Positions 1-13,285 are shown, numbered from the stretch's first letter. The stretch is 64,000 bases of DNA from Sycobia sp. Sy_11 (GCA_018907035.1 JACCIC010000019.1:3861001-3925000); one strand, 5' to 3'. Made by a program: numbers and translations. Notes: generated by a model from the letters alone, not told the origin.

Positions 1-995
1 ACATCCCCGAGCGCGCCCCAAAAGCATAACGTCATTGCCGTTGCGCTGGGGAAGGGCGGACGTTCGCCAAGACAACATCGACCGCACTGCATAATATTTT
101 ATATCGACGTCATCCCGGCGGTATACAGGAGGAACGAAAAAGGAGGAATTGTTTTTTTTCTACCTCGCCCCCGCCCCGACCCCTCCTCGGCAGAGTGCCG
201 ACGTTGTTTACAAAACAAAATGCTTTCGCGTTATTCGCCAGCGATCCCGGCGATGATTCTATTATACACGGGCAGGGGTCGGCGATCTCGCCGCCGTCGC
301 CCCCCCCCTCCCCCAACCCCGGCCCCGTCAGGAGCCGAGCTCCGCGGCGAACGCGCGCGCAAATAACAGCGGACCGACGTCCGTTTAATTCGCCGGCCGA
401 GCGAAAAATTCGCCGCATCAGGCGGGCGCGTGAAAATCTCCAACGTGCGCACGGCCGCGCGCGCATCCCTCGCGTACAAAGTTACGACGCGTCATTGATT
501 GCGTCGACGGTGGAAGGGAAGAGGGGGGGGCGGAGGAGAGAGAGAGAGAAAGGATACACTATGCTTGTTATACCGTTCGTGATGCCTGCAGATTCTACAG
601 TGCAGCGTGGGTGGGGAAAGAGAGAGAGAGAGAGAGGGGGGGAGCGATGAACGAACGAATCGACAGAGTCACGGCCTGGCAATTTGTCCGCGGCTGATTG
701 TTGTGTCGAGACATACAGAGTGCCGGCCGATTTTCTTTATTATACATGTAGTATGCATATTTACCTAGTCAACGCGCGCCCGTGTGCGCTGTCCTCGCGC
801 GCGCAATACACTCACTGAGAAGAGACATTCCTATTTCGCCCCTATCCTCTATCCCGTCTACTAACCAATGTGCATGTGTTTGTGTATGCGCGCGCACGAG
901 CGTGTTAAAATAAATAAAAAATTTTTTCGTACTCGGGAAATCGTTATATTATAAAAGCTCTCGATCCAGCCACTATAAACGTGCGTTCGTTCGCG

Positions 996-998
<3 letters not shown>

Positions 999-1031
<33 letters not shown>
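999..1031. repeat. (CT)n microsatellite
   Basis: Pure CT run of about 33 bp. Confidence 0.95.
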
Positions 1032-1032
<1 letters not shown>

Positions 1033-1438
1033 GCCGCTATGAACGACAGTACGCGCAATATATGCATACGACGACCTTTAACGAGCCCTCGTAAAACGAG
1101 GCGAATTCATTTTTGACGAGAGTGCTCGCGATGCCGGTGCTCAAAGTGTACAATGAGCGCCGAACGATCGGCGTGGGTGGAAAACGGCGGGAGGGAGGGA
1201 AGGCGGGGTCGAACGACACCGGCGCGAATCGGCGTTTATTGGTGTATGAATGATGTCGTTCTTTTGCCAGAAAAAAGCCTTACAGATCGGAACAATTTTA
1301 ATTATCGAAAAATCATGAAAATGCATCTATAATATAAATCAGTGTGCGGCCGTATATGCCGTTTATGCGGCTTTTAAATAAAAATAATGATCGGCGAACA
1401 GAGCGTAATAAATGCGTAAAGGCACACACACACACACA

Positions 1439-1442
<4 letters not shown>

Positions 1443-1487
<45 letters not shown>
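1443..1487. repeat. (TA)n microsatellite with ATAC/CA and TG satellites around it
   Basis: TA run of about 45 bp preceded by a short (CA)n (1422-1438) and followed by ATACAT units. A (TG)n run lies at 1557-1578. Confidence 0.95.
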
Positions 1488-1493
<6 letters not shown>

Positions 1494-2250
1494 TACATAT
1501 ACATACATACGGGCTTAATGCAATATAATGGCTTTATTAATTTGAAAATATTTATCTGTGTGTGTGTGTGTGTGTGTGAGCGTGTGTGTGTGCATTGCAC
1601 TGCAGGCAATTCCTCCCGGAAGCAGGATAATTAATTCTAATATCGTTATTAAGCCAGTGCCCGAGTCGAATAAATTAATAACTTAACGTCCAGCCTTTCG
1701 AACGTACACGAGCGCTTTTTAAATGCTGTACAATAATAGTGTTTCTATGTTATATACATTTATAATATACACTCACCGACATATTATACAGAGTTCCAAA
1801 ACCAAAGGTGGAAAAAGAAGAACATTCCCATCCCGCGCAGGTTCGTCGACGGTGAAAAAAAAAAAAGAGAGAAAAAGCCCCAACCCGAGGTCGAATTAAA
1901 ACAGCGTCGGAGGAAAGAATGTCGGCTCGTATACGTACGGCGCTACTATTATACATATATAAGCCGAAAACGCACCTGTGTACACGGTAGGCACTGCTGG
2001 AGGGTGAACACAACAACGGAAGAAAAAAAAATGAATATCTTCCGTTCCTGCAAGCGCGCGCAGCGGCCTCGCTTGGTCATTACGTATGCGCAGCATGCTT
2101 AATTATAAAAAGAGGGGGGGAAAAAAACCAGTAGATGGTGAGATAGAAGGGGGTGGGGGAGAGGAGGAGATTAGCTCGAGGCCGGCGAGCATTTTCGACT
2201 CGGCGCTACAGGTGAACTCTCACGTGTGTGTATACGGGAAACAACGTCGC

Positions 2251-2254
<4 letters not shown>

Positions 2255-2292
<38 letters not shown>
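2255..2292. repeat. (GA)n microsatellite
   Basis: Pure GA run of about 38 bp in a purine-rich stretch (2104-2300). Confidence 0.95.
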
Positions 2293-2294
<2 letters not shown>

Positions 2295-3129
2295 ACGCTC
2301 CAGCGGACCAGACAGGAAAAACTCCATTTTTGAATTTCGTCGGCTATTACTGAGTGCGTATGTGTGTATCTACACAGATAAAATATTTTCGTGCTACTAA
2401 GCACGAACCACAGACGGCCGACCGTCCTCGCGACAATTATGATTCCACATTAACCGCATCGGAAGCATGACAGCGGGGTGTCATAGGAGGGGGGGGGCGA
2501 TATTCTTTTTCCATTCCTTTTTTCACCGACGGTTCGCGGCCGGCCGCTACGAGCGGTTTTTAGAAATTTCGCCGACCTCCGAGCTAGAAGAAAAAAAGGG
2601 GGGGGAGAGGAGAATGAATGGGTGGGCGAGCGTCAATGAGCGACAGAGGGGCGAGAACGAGAGCAGGGAGCAGGGGGGCCAGGCGCGCTGCAGCTTTTTC
2701 GCGTTTCGGCTCCTTTGACGGCGCGGCGCTTTCGAGCCGACTGGGTTTTCGGTCGTGGCTTTTAAGCGCGCGCCCGAGCGAGACGCGCGCTTCTTTTTTT
2801 TTTTTCTTTTTTTTTTTTGCCGCGGCAAAAGGTGCGGCGGGAAGCGTGAGAGGTGAGTTTTAGAGGAGGGGGGGGGGAAGAACGAAACAGGGAAAGCCTC
2901 TGTGTTCCATCCCAGGCCGTGGCGAAGGCGGAGAGACGAGCGCGCGCGCGCGCGCGAACGAGCAAATATAACGAATATATACATGTAGCTGACAGAAGAG
3001 GGGGAGGAGGGGATGGAAAATCTAACGGCTTAACGCGTGAAGCTTGTAGCGGGACATCTGAAAGGCGCCGACACGCATCGCGGAACCATTCGGTAAATCG
3101 AGCATTTATTTTCTCATTGTTGTGCCGAC

Positions 3130-3130
<1 letters not shown>

Positions 3131-3161
<31 letters not shown>
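3131..3161. repeat. (TA)n microsatellite
   Basis: TA run of about 30 bp; it marks the right end of the GC-rich block that begins at position 1. Confidence 0.95.
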
Positions 3162-3164
<3 letters not shown>

Positions 3165-3319
3165 GTCTAAGAAGGATGACCGCTTTATATGCATCCGCGC
3201 ACACTTGTGGAAATTTATTCGTCGCTGTAGACGAATGCGCGCCTGGTCAGAAAAATGCGTAAACGACGAGGGTGGGCGGCGCAGCATGAGCTACACACTC
3301 GTATTATTCGCCAAATGAA

Positions 3320-4010
3320 ATTTTCCAAGAATTTCTTTTCCCGAACAGGTTTTCAACGTTCTTCGGGAATTGGTTGGGCTGCACAATACATTTTTAGCTA
3401 CCTCTGAAGTACACGACTGCCCGAATCACTGATAATTGAGAGGTTAATTAAATAAAAGACTGCTCGGAAATCTCAATGAAAAGAGGATTCTGTCCGAATG
3501 TGAACTTATATTATTAAAATTTGATTTTTGAAAGCTAAAACGACCAATAGAGCTTGACGCCTTTGGTTCGATCTGAAGATAAAGTAAATTCCGAAAGCTG
3601 TTCCACGTATGAATAGGTTTGCAGTAGATTTACAATTTTTTTTTTCAAAAAGGAAAAATGATAGAATATTACGCCTCGAACGGAATCATATTAGATTAAT
3701 TTTCGCCAGTTCCCATCGAGCGTACATGATAATCAATAAATATGACTACCGTTTTAACTTTGCCGATCTTTCATTGATAATGTAAATTTCCCGGACGTTC
3801 CGGTGATATTCGGCCAAATTTTCCCGACTTTTGCACACCGTCCATAAATTCTTCGATATCGAATTTTTCACGAGGGTCTTATACCTCCAACCATATAACG
3901 CTAGAATTCCAAACGAACTTCATTCGCGACGCACGGTCGATCCTGTTAAAAAAAAAAAAAAAAGGACAAAAAAACAAAACAAGTTTTGCTACGATAATTA
4001 TCATTGCGCA
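3320..4010. other. AT-rich unique block, no gene seen
   Basis: About 700 bp of non-repetitive AT-rich sequence with a poly-T at 3639-3646 and a poly-A at 3950-3963. No open frame with coding character, splice-site pair or known repeat was recognised. Confidence 0.6.
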
Positions 4011-4325
4011 TAGATAATTCAAAACTTCTTCTTTTCCCTTTCCTCGTTCCCTTGCATTACTCGGGCGGGGAGGTGCGCCCGCCGCGAACCAGCGAGAGGA
4101 GGGGGGGGGGTGTGGCATTGTTATATTGTTTGCAAATTACAGAAGAAGGTGTACAGCGCGAACGAGCGAGGCTAGAAAACGCATATAGCGCGAGGTGTTG
4201 CGAACGGAATGCGATGAGACGACGCCGCGGCGGTCGGGGCGCATCGGCGTCGGGAGGAAGGGGCCGGGGGCACGCGCTCTAGGGCCTCGTTACGCCACTG
4301 CACGCGAGAGAACTTCCTGCGCAAG

Positions 4326-4372
4326 GTGTATACGCGTATACACGTGCTATGCGTATACTGCACGGTATACGC
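4326..4372. other. Perfect 18-bp palindrome within a cluster of GTATACGCG-type repeats
   Basis: GTGTATACGCGTATACAC (4326-4343) is its own reverse complement. Within the next 30 bases GCGTATAC and GTATACGCG recur. The cluster may be a protein-binding array or simply slippage in a TA/CG-rich context. Confidence 0.5.
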
Positions 4373-4643
4373 GAACCGTTGGATGGTCAGGGCGGTCGCG
4401 GTTTCCGATTCGGATATCCGAGCGACCGCGATTGATTTCCCTTCGATCTCGATCGTTTCCCGGAATCGCGCGGCCGCGCGTCAGCGTGTCACCGAGCAAC
4501 GGGAAGCTCGACGAGGGCCCCCCTTAACTGGTCGCCTAGCGTTTTCTTCGTCATCCTTCCATTCTTATTTGCAAGGAGTGCACGAGCGAACGAGGGAACG
4601 AGGGCGCGTCTACGCAATTATAATGGCACACAGAGCTCCGAGC

Positions 4644-4681
<38 letters not shown>
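4644..4681. repeat. (TA)n microsatellite
   Basis: TA run with one ATA interruption near 4653, followed by short TG and GA runs. Confidence 0.95.
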
Positions 4682-4805
4682 GGTCGTGTGTGTGTGTCTG
4701 AGAGAGAGCGAGAGAGAGCGCGCGTGCTGTAACTGTATATATATATATACGGCATGCAAGCGGTAATTTTATAATTGATTTGATTGACCGGCAACTCGTG
4801 CACGC

Positions 4806-4806
<1 letters not shown>

Positions 4807-4843
<37 letters not shown>
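4807..4843. repeat. (CA)n microsatellite
   Basis: Pure CA run of about 37 bp. Confidence 0.95.
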
Positions 4844-4845
<2 letters not shown>

Positions 4846-4975
4846 CATTCTTGGCGCGAAAGGAGCGCGAGAGGAGGGGTGAGTTGGAGACATGAGAGAC
4901 GCATCTACGGATAGCAACGTACGCGCAACAGAGAAAAGATCGTGAGGATACGCTGCGCGCCTGGAATGCCTACGC

Positions 4976-5076
<101 letters not shown>

Positions 5077-5579
5077 GACCGCGAGACAGCTCGATTTCCG
5101 ATTCGAATAATTCAAGGGAGACTCGGGTACTACTACATGCGCCTGTCATACTCGGTTCCGCTACCGCCGCGCGCTTTGGCAACAGATCCCCGAGCACTGG
5201 ATATCGAATCGTATATTACACAGCGGCTCGGGCGCGCCTTTAATAAACCGGCGATTAATAGCCTCTTTTACAAGCGAATTCTCGACTGTCCCGATGTGTA
5301 TGCGTAATGCGCACGTATAGAAAATAAATCTGTATGCCCGCCACGTGTAATTGCAACGCTGACCGTTCTTCACGGTTTATCGATATAGAAACCCCCCCCC
5401 CTCCCCGCGACCCAACGGAGATACGATTATACTCTCCTTTTGAAAGTCCGCTCGCCGAGCGCCAAGGCATTACCGGAGAACTTAATTCTCTATCGTCTCT
5501 ACGGGGAAATCGTTCAAGCATCGCCGGAAACAGTTGCAACGAGAAGTCATCATTTTCCCGCAATCCCCCCCCCCTCTCA

Positions 5580-5582
<3 letters not shown>

Positions 5583-5635
<53 letters not shown>
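5583..5635. repeat. (TA)n microsatellite
   Basis: Pure TA run of about 53 bp, preceded by a poly-C/CT stretch. Confidence 0.97.
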
Positions 5636-5639
<4 letters not shown>

Positions 5640-5928
5640 ATCACTCGATGCGCCCGAAAGTCACGGATCCAGAAAAATCTATTATACACAGAAGGAGAAA
5701 CGAGAAACACAGAGACAGAGTCTCGCGCAATTAAAGTACCGTAAAAAAAAAAAAAAATAAATAAAACAGAGAAGCGCATCTGGGTCGAAATTCAACGGGT
5801 CGCGCGAAAACAATGAGGAGACGTCGACGCGACGACACCGCCGTCGTCGCCAGCGCCTTTGGCGGCGAACGAAACAGAACGACAGAGAGAAAAAAGCCGG
5901 AGAAAAAAAAAAACATTTTCCGGCCACC

Positions 5929-5940
5929 TGCGCATGCGCG
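5929..5940 (+). promoter_or_regulatory. Consensus NRF1/Ewg-type binding site
   Basis: TGCGCATGCGCG fits YGCGCAYGCGCR, the site bound by NRF-1 in vertebrates and Erect wing in flies, usually close to CpG-rich promoters. The surrounding 5810-6060 stretch is GC-rich and free of dinucleotide arrays. A 56-codon ATG frame follows at 6055-6222 on the plus strand but resembles nothing I know. A near-match with G at the first position occurs at about 33885-33896. Confidence 0.3.
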
Positions 5941-6579
5941 TATTTAGAAGGGCGCAGTTTGTCCTGCGTTGCTTGTATACAAAGTATACCGCGCGAAATT
6001 TTTGCAACGGTCGAGAAGACGCGTTGAGAGGATAAGGAGTTGCTTCACCCGAGAATGGAGATAAAAGGGTTCGCGCCGACGGTGCGTCGCTGCAGTTGTA
6101 TCGACTGTGGTTTATATATATATGTACAACCGACGAAGCAAGAGAATCTCATCGGAAGCGGTCGAGGAGATAATTCCCCCTCTCCCAATTATCGTCGCGT
6201 GGAAAGCGACTTCTACGGCTGAATGCCTGTCCTCCTTCTTCAGTGTCTTAGGGAAAGCGTAGGAAAATGAAATCTAATTGGAGTGGTTTTTGGGTGTGTC
6301 GAGGGAAATACGACGTTGATTACGTGGGTGCGGTAAAACATAAGGGGGGGGGGATTGATTTTCGCGGCATTCGCGCAACAATTGGTAATAAAAATCCTGT
6401 TAAAATTAAGTCTGCACCTATTCCTTGATTGTGTTTAATTGTTTTTTCCCCTCTATTGCGATTGCGTTTGGTGGCAAATTTTTGAAAAACTCGTATTTCG
6501 ATTTTTCAATTATAATCCAAAATAAAAAAATTTTCTTTCTAACTATTGCAGTTAGATTTAAGATGTATATATACATAAA

Positions 6580-6597
6580 CATACATACATACATACA

Positions 6598-6667
<70 letters not shown>
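6580..6667. repeat. Compound (CATA)n-(TA)n microsatellite
   Basis: About eleven CATA tetranucleotide units lead into about 42 bp of TA. Further ATACAT units follow at 6723-6775. Confidence 0.97.
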
Positions 6668-6672
<5 letters not shown>

Positions 6673-7051
6673 CTACAAATAAAATTTATTTCTTTTTGCT
6701 CCTTTAATATATTATTGAATTGAATACATAGACACATACATGCATACGTATATAATACATATATATACATACATATTTATATTATACGCAGACAAACGAG
6801 AGAGGCACTTGGGTTTGCACGCGAGATCTTCAAGAGCTTCACCGGCGCGCCGCGTTACTGCGTGCTGCTGGTCATTACGACCCCATGTCTAATCTACGTG
6901 CAAACGCACGCATACGCGCTTGTGTATGCGTGCCCGGCGTAATTTTCATTGATTTTTTTTAAGTGACCAAGCGGGAAAAAAACCCTCTTATTCACTTTCG
7001 TCGGAAACTCTCACCCCACCCCCCAGCTTTCCATCCAATTGTTTCTTTATA

Positions 7052-7059
<8 letters not shown>

Positions 7060-7116
<57 letters not shown>
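7060..7116. repeat. (TA)n microsatellite
   Basis: TA run of about 57 bp flanked by (GT)5 and by TATAAA hexanucleotide units (7117-7140). Confidence 0.97.
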
Positions 7117-7123
<7 letters not shown>

Positions 7124-7348
7124 AATATAAATATAAATATACACAGGCACACATATAATTTACAAAGAGGAAGGGCCAATTTTCGGATTTAGGTTCCTTC
7201 ACAAAACCAAGCCAATTACGCGTATTTTTATTTCTTCTTTGCAAATGCCACATCGGCAAATGCCCCTAACTTGCCTCTTTTTGCAACGAACGTTACTTAT
7301 CCAAAAATTCAAATTCGTGACGGGCAGACTATGCCTCTGTTCGTGAAG

Positions 7349-7349
<1 letters not shown>

Positions 7350-7397
<48 letters not shown>
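7350..7397. repeat. (TA)n microsatellite
   Basis: Pure TA run of about 48 bp. Confidence 0.97.
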
Positions 7398-7402
<5 letters not shown>

Positions 7403-7759
7403 TGTCAGGAGCTATCCCGGCAGCGCGCCCATGTGTACACATACAAGATACACGCATGATAACATTCTTGATTTAATGAGAGAGCAATTTTTGACTGGAG
7501 GGGTGTGTTTCTGTATATATAGATACATGCAGACGTGCGCGCGCGCGCGCGTGTACAGAAGAACGTGTAATACACAGCGAGCCCGTTCCGCCAATGCCCC
7601 ATAGCCAGACAATTTTTTTTTTATCGATTCGCATCAATCACCGCGACGATAGACAGGGGGTCGAAGCGCCTGCCGGAGGCTTAAAAAAAAAATTCCCGAA
7701 ATAAAGCCCATGTATTCGACGCCCTCGACAATGCGCGCGCGACTCCACCCTCTCTCTTG

Positions 7760-7762
<3 letters not shown>

Positions 7763-7825
<63 letters not shown>
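7763..7825. repeat. (TA)n microsatellite
   Basis: Pure TA run of about 63 bp, the longest uninterrupted TA array noticed in the window. Confidence 0.97.
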
Positions 7826-7828
<3 letters not shown>

Positions 7829-8770
7829 GGTGTTCCGGAAAAGACTCGACTCCGTCGAACAAATCGGACGGATGGTATCGTTCTGCCACGGAAACAAAGT
7901 TCATCGGGGGAGAAATTGATTTTTTATTCGCGTTGATTTCAAAAATGCCGTTCCGACGCACGGCAGCTGCTTTGAACTCTGGGTGTGAAAGTGACGGTCG
8001 CGCACGGGCTGCGCGATGCCCATCGCGCAGCTCCGACGAGGTTGACGCGGCTGTGACACAAACCCGTAACTTACATTCCCGCGCTGAAATCTCGCGCCTC
8101 CGAACTGCACTAAAAATTCGCGCCCATCTTATCGATACGCGAAATAGCGCGCGCTGCGATATGCCGATAAGCCCATACGACCCGATCCCGATACGATTGA
8201 GTTAGGTCGGCGATTTTTTTTCTTTTTTTTTTTTTGGAAGCACCATGTAGATATGAAGAAAATACGAGGGATTAAGTATGCATTCCGAGTCGGTTGACGG
8301 AAGGCAGCTTCGTCACAAAAGTCCCGGGTACTCCTCCCTCTATCATGTTCAGTTTTTAGACTACCGCGCGTACATCCAGACCCCCGATCCATACTTCATA
8401 TATATATACATATCTAGAGAGTCAATCTGACTAAAAGTTTCGCGGAGCGCGGCATGCATGGCGGGCCTGGCGCTTGTCGTAAGCCAAGTTCTTTTGTGTT
8501 ATATATATTAGAGATAGAGGCATGTACATGCATATCGCTACATCTGCCCCTCTTCGCCCCGCAGCCCTTTCCTAAACACTATATATACTACATATGCATG
8601 TGTATACGCACTTGTAATCCGGCATTGTTTTATTCTCGCTAATTCGCGCTGCATCCGCGCGTATCAATCCGAAAAACGGGCCCGTATCCCGACGCGCGTG
8701 CTAAAAGCGAAATCGTAACAATGATAATCATAATAATAATCGCAAAAATGACGGAAGTACAATACGAAAG

Positions 8771-8773
<3 letters not shown>

Positions 8774-8831
<58 letters not shown>
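8774..8831. repeat. (GA)n microsatellite
   Basis: Pure GA run of about 58 bp. A CT run at 8982-9007, 150 bp away, is its inverted counterpart and could pair with it. Confidence 0.97.
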
Positions 8832-8833
<2 letters not shown>

Positions 8834-9218
8834 GGAACATACACGTATTCGCCCCACTCTATTGTTCAGGGGGTACTCAGGACAAGGAGAGTCACGGGAG
8901 AACCACCCCACCTTTCTGCGCACGCTCTCACCGACTCCGGTGGAAGAGAGTGAGCACGCTACGCCTCGTCCTCTCTTTCTTTCTCTCTCTCTCTCTCTCT
9001 CTCTCTCGCTCTCCCCTTGCCCGTTGCATGTATATACATATTAGAGGGGCAGCTGGGGCACCCCGACAACGTTAAAGAATCACGAAGCGCGCCTTTTTCT
9101 ATACAATAATCCCCGCCGCGTCGTCCACTGTCACTGTCACACTCTAAAGCATATATACAGCTAAGTATCAGTACAGTAAAGAGTATACGAACACTATAGT
9201 TGCTCGTCCGAACTTACT

Positions 9219-9333
9219 TTTTGTGTGTGTATGTGTGTGTTGGTGAGATGGTGTGTAAAAAGTCGCATGCGAAGAGGGAGGAAGAGAAAAAGACACTGTG
9301 TATAGTGTGTGTGTATGTGTGTGTGTGTGTGTA
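9219..9333. repeat. (GT)n-rich stretch
   Basis: Interrupted GT repeats, densest at 9220-9240 and 9306-9333. Confidence 0.85.
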
Positions 9334-9599
9334 TGCATTCTGCGACAGCGTCTATAGCGCTTGCGTGCGTGGCTAAGGCTGGAGCGCGAGCAGGGAGGCG
9401 TTCACGCGTATTATTGGGAATTTATTTTGGTGGTTTTTGTACGCATATATATATATACACATTTGTGCTTGGGCAATGAGCGTAAGTATATGGGGAGATA
9501 TAGAAAAGGAGTGGGGGAGAGAGCCCCGCGGCTCTGTAGGTAATTTTAGGGAAATATTGAAGGACTCGCATGCCCGGCATTAGCATAAAGCGGCGAAGT

Positions 9600-10090
9600 T
9601 TATGGGATATAAATTCGGAGGATCGAGGTCAAATACAAATGTCTTCTTTTTTTTTCCTCCTTTTATTTTAGGAATTTCTGCTCGCTTCTCTGATTTCGTG
9701 ATTTTAACTTCTAGTTTGTGTATTCACTATTATGCTGGTATCTGCCTCTCCGCTGAATTTTTCCTCATCGGCATTATTGTGTTTTTTTGTTTTATTATTA
9801 TACTAATTTTTCATTAGATCTGTATAAGCCTATATAGAATACGAAAATCTACGGCTCTTGCGTAAGCTCTGGCTCATGAGGCTGTACAAAAATAAATATT
9901 ACATCTTGCGATAAAAAAGGTACTGAATTGCAAAAGCAACCGAGCGGTTATAGGGGATTAACGGGCGGTTTAATGATGTTGTATGTGAACTCGAAAGGCA
10001 TATAAACGGAGAGGTAGATAGAGTGGCGGGCAGCAAGGGGTTAAATTATGAATCAGCCCGTTAATTAGGTGTAGAAAATCGGGAACGAAA
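9600..10090. other. AT-rich unique stretch, no gene seen
   Basis: Mixed T-rich sequence without microsatellite or recognisable coding frame. The 71-residue frame at 9602-9817 is Phe/Ile-rich only because the DNA is T-rich. Confidence 0.5.
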
Positions 10091-10095
10091 TCCCA

Positions 10096-10097
<2 letters not shown>

Positions 10098-10147
<50 letters not shown>
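10098..10147. repeat. (TA)n microsatellite
   Basis: Pure TA run of about 50 bp. Confidence 0.97.
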
Positions 10148-10152
<5 letters not shown>

Positions 10153-10620
10153 CAGACACAATTACGGCCTCGTAAAAATTAAAAAATGCGCATTTAATCG
10201 ATGCCGAAGAGAAGAAAAGAGAACGAGAAGGAGACAGAGTGAGATAGAGCAAGAAAAAAACGGAACAACGCGTATAATACGCGATTGTCGGCGTTTTTGC
10301 CTTTCATGCCGCGGGAGTTCGTAAGCAGCATCGAGGTAAAAAATTGGGTATCTCGAGGGGGGGGGAGTGGCGGCGCGGAAACTTGAAATCCAAGTTTTAC
10401 TATCTATATACGCGGTCAGTCGTAGACGTCTAAACTATAGCCATAGACACGCTTTCCCACATCATTTCCCGGCTCCATTTTGCCCATTTAATAGCGCGAT
10501 ATTATTAATCCAACACAGTTTAATATAAAACAAGGCAATTCCGTGTCTTGTCACACACACATTTATACGCAAACACAGATTTATATATACTTTAATAAGA
10601 GATACCGAAGTCGTAGAAAA

Positions 10621-10622
<2 letters not shown>

Positions 10623-10684
<62 letters not shown>

Positions 10685-10686
10685 CT
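10623..10686. repeat. (CT)n microsatellite
   Basis: CT run of about 64 bp, one of the longest CT/GA arrays in the window. Confidence 0.97.
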
Positions 10687-11120
10687 GTATATCTATCGAA
10701 AGCGGGCGGGCGATTTTACGGATTTTGCGCGCGCCGGCGGCGAGGAGGATGTTGACGAGGGTAGAAAAAAAAGGCGCCGAGCGCAATCGTATTTACAATG
10801 CGCGAGAGCGAAGCGGCGGCCGGTACACAACGCTCCAATCGGCTCTTTTATATATATATCTGTATATGCTGTCTCTCTATACGGAACAAATTGCCTTCCG
10901 TTCCATTCCACTTAGCGCTTCTAAAAGAGAGCCAAGACGATCCTCCGAGCGAGCGTCTCGTACGTACGCGACCGTTGCGCTAGTACCTGTGTCTGTACAA
11001 TGTACACATAGATACATATAAGAAGATTGATGAAGAATATAGATTGCGCGTGGCGAAGAAGAAGGTCGAGGGGAGTCCGAGAGTCGGGAACGGGAGTCGC
11101 GACTAATGATAATGATAATA

Positions 11121-11121
11121 C

Positions 11122-11168
<47 letters not shown>

Positions 11169-11182
11169 TATATATATATATA
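11121..11182. repeat. Compound (TA)n-(CA)n-(TA)n microsatellite
   Basis: TA, then about seven CA units (11139-11152), then TA with two GATA interruptions. Confidence 0.95.
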
Positions 11183-11796
11183 AAATTGAAAATTGTAGGT
11201 CGGTTATATTATAGAGGAACAGGGCACGACGAGTGAAAGCACGGCGCGCGATATATAAAGTCGGTCGCTCGACTGACTCTCCGGTTCTCCGCGCTCGTTG
11301 TTCCTCACCTCCTATCCCCACCCCCTCTTCTCTTCTATCTGTTGCTAAAGAAGAAAACGAAAAAAAGCAAAACAAAAAAAAAAAAAACAAAAATAAAAAA
11401 AATCATGCCACCTGCCCCCCTCGGACCCACAAGAACCTCTTTTTGCCCGCAACGACGACAACGACGCCGCCGCCTCGGACGTGACGCGCATTAATCAAGC
11501 GTAATTGCGGGAATCAGAGAAAAATTTTCTGTGCCTAAGAACGTACGCGCGCGTGTGTTTATCAACCGGAGAGTCGCTGCGCGCGAGACGCGTTTAATTT
11601 GATTTGAAACTTTTAAAGCCGCATCAATCAAAAAATCGAGAGTTTTTATATCGAATATAAGCGGCTGCACGGGGCTCCACCAGTCCCCTAATTGCTCGAG
11701 GACTACTTTCCCGAAATCCGATCGAAGAACTTCCTCACGGCTCGATCAGAGCCTCGGGACCGCGTGCGTAAAAGCAATTCGAAAGCTATATATACA

Positions 11797-11799
<3 letters not shown>

Positions 11800-11854
<55 letters not shown>
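11800..11854. repeat. (TA)n microsatellite
   Basis: Pure TA run of about 55 bp at the edge of the next AT-rich block. Confidence 0.97.
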
Positions 11855-11859
<5 letters not shown>

Positions 11860-12054
11860 CACACTACAACTGAGAGCAATGCGCTTCTATATGTCGGTAT
11901 ATTTTTTCGTCTCCTGTCAACGGCAGTTATAATGTCTTGGTTTGGCCTTTCCCCCGTCCAGCATTTATGTAGGAAGAGAAAAACATTAAAAAACCATCGG
12001 TATTTTCATTCTTTGAATTATCATTTCACGCTCTTACTGATTTCTTAAGCGTGT

Positions 12055-12830
12055 TTGTGAAAAAAAAACTTTGTATACAAAATAATATATTTGTTGTCCC
12101 TTTCTATTTCTGAAATTTATGAACAACTATTTTTTAACTTATATAAACAATGCACGATATAGAATTGAAAATAGGACAGTGGTAAAAACGTATGTTCAAA
12201 AAAAAAACGTAAAAATGAAAATAAAATTTATTAAGTAACTTTATATATCTGACAAAAGAAACATTGTACATGACTTCTTTTTTTGAGTACACATTTCTTT
12301 ACACGTTAGGCATTTAAAGCTCCAGATTATTAATTTTACTAATTTAATATAAATCTAATTAATTCTTAGTATAAATTTATAAAAAAAATTAGATAATCAG
12401 TGTTTGATTTGTCATAGACAATTTTCGGAAACATATAAAAATGTCCTTGGAATAATTTATAGAGTAAAATTGAACCATAACAAATAACAAAATCTTGCCT
12501 TAGTATTGACAAAGATTTCTTGGAAATTGATCCCTATGACTTTTATAAATGCTTGATAAAATATTTCTGTAATATTTTCGATAATACTTCTTATTTGATA
12601 TATACACTTGGTAATATGCAAAATGGCATTTCAAAATGAATCTGTCTTACTTTATTGTATTTGTTTAACGTCATTATATACTTTTAAGCAACAGTTTTTC
12701 AAATGTTTATTAGATTAATAATTAATATTTATGACCAAATTTTTATACAATTCTTGAACAAGCATTTTTAGCAATTTATTACAGTAATTTTTAAAAAGAA
12801 TTTACTTATTCAAAAACTAACATAGAACAT
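12055..12830. other. AT-rich unique block, no gene seen
   Basis: Nearly 800 bp of very AT-rich sequence without a single dinucleotide array and without a usable open frame. The transition back to CpG-rich sequence at about 12890 is abrupt. Confidence 0.65.
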
Positions 12831-13036
12831 TTTCCATACCGATCTCCATAATACTGAATAAAATCGAGTACGGGAAGTCTGTCTTCCTATAGTATAGTTC
12901 GAGATCAGCAAGAGCGCGAATATTATCCGGACGGGGCAAAGAGCGAATAACCGTTTCGCAAGGGGGCGCGCGGAGGGGCGCCGCGCCGCAGCGCCTCGGC
13001 AAAAGTGAAACTCGAGCAGTAAACCTATACCGCGTG

Positions 13037-13038
<2 letters not shown>

Positions 13039-13091
<53 letters not shown>
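13039..13091. repeat. (TA)n microsatellite, first of three
   Basis: Pure TA run of about 53 bp. Two more of nearly equal length follow within 420 bp. Confidence 0.97.
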
Positions 13092-13094
<3 letters not shown>

Positions 13095-13284
13095 TAAGCA
13101 AGGAGAGCAAGTAAATTATACATAAGCGGGGGCGACAAACTGATTTGCACCGCGAGCGAGTGCGCACACGCGGATCATTAGCACATAAATACACGTGCAT
13201 GGCTGCAATATATTGTATGCATGGTTCGCACCAATATTACAGAATACAATAAGGACGCCGCTTTCGCTCGAAGCGCGATAATAC

Positions 13285-13285
<1 letters not shown>

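Noticed and set aside
6055..6222. 56-codon ATG frame on the plus strand
   Set aside because: Single short frame with two Cys and no homology I recognise. Length is within chance expectation.
7901..8110. Minus-strand frame ending near a GTAAGT donor at 8071
   Set aside because: The frame begins at GTG, not ATG, and no acceptor or recognised peptide is present.
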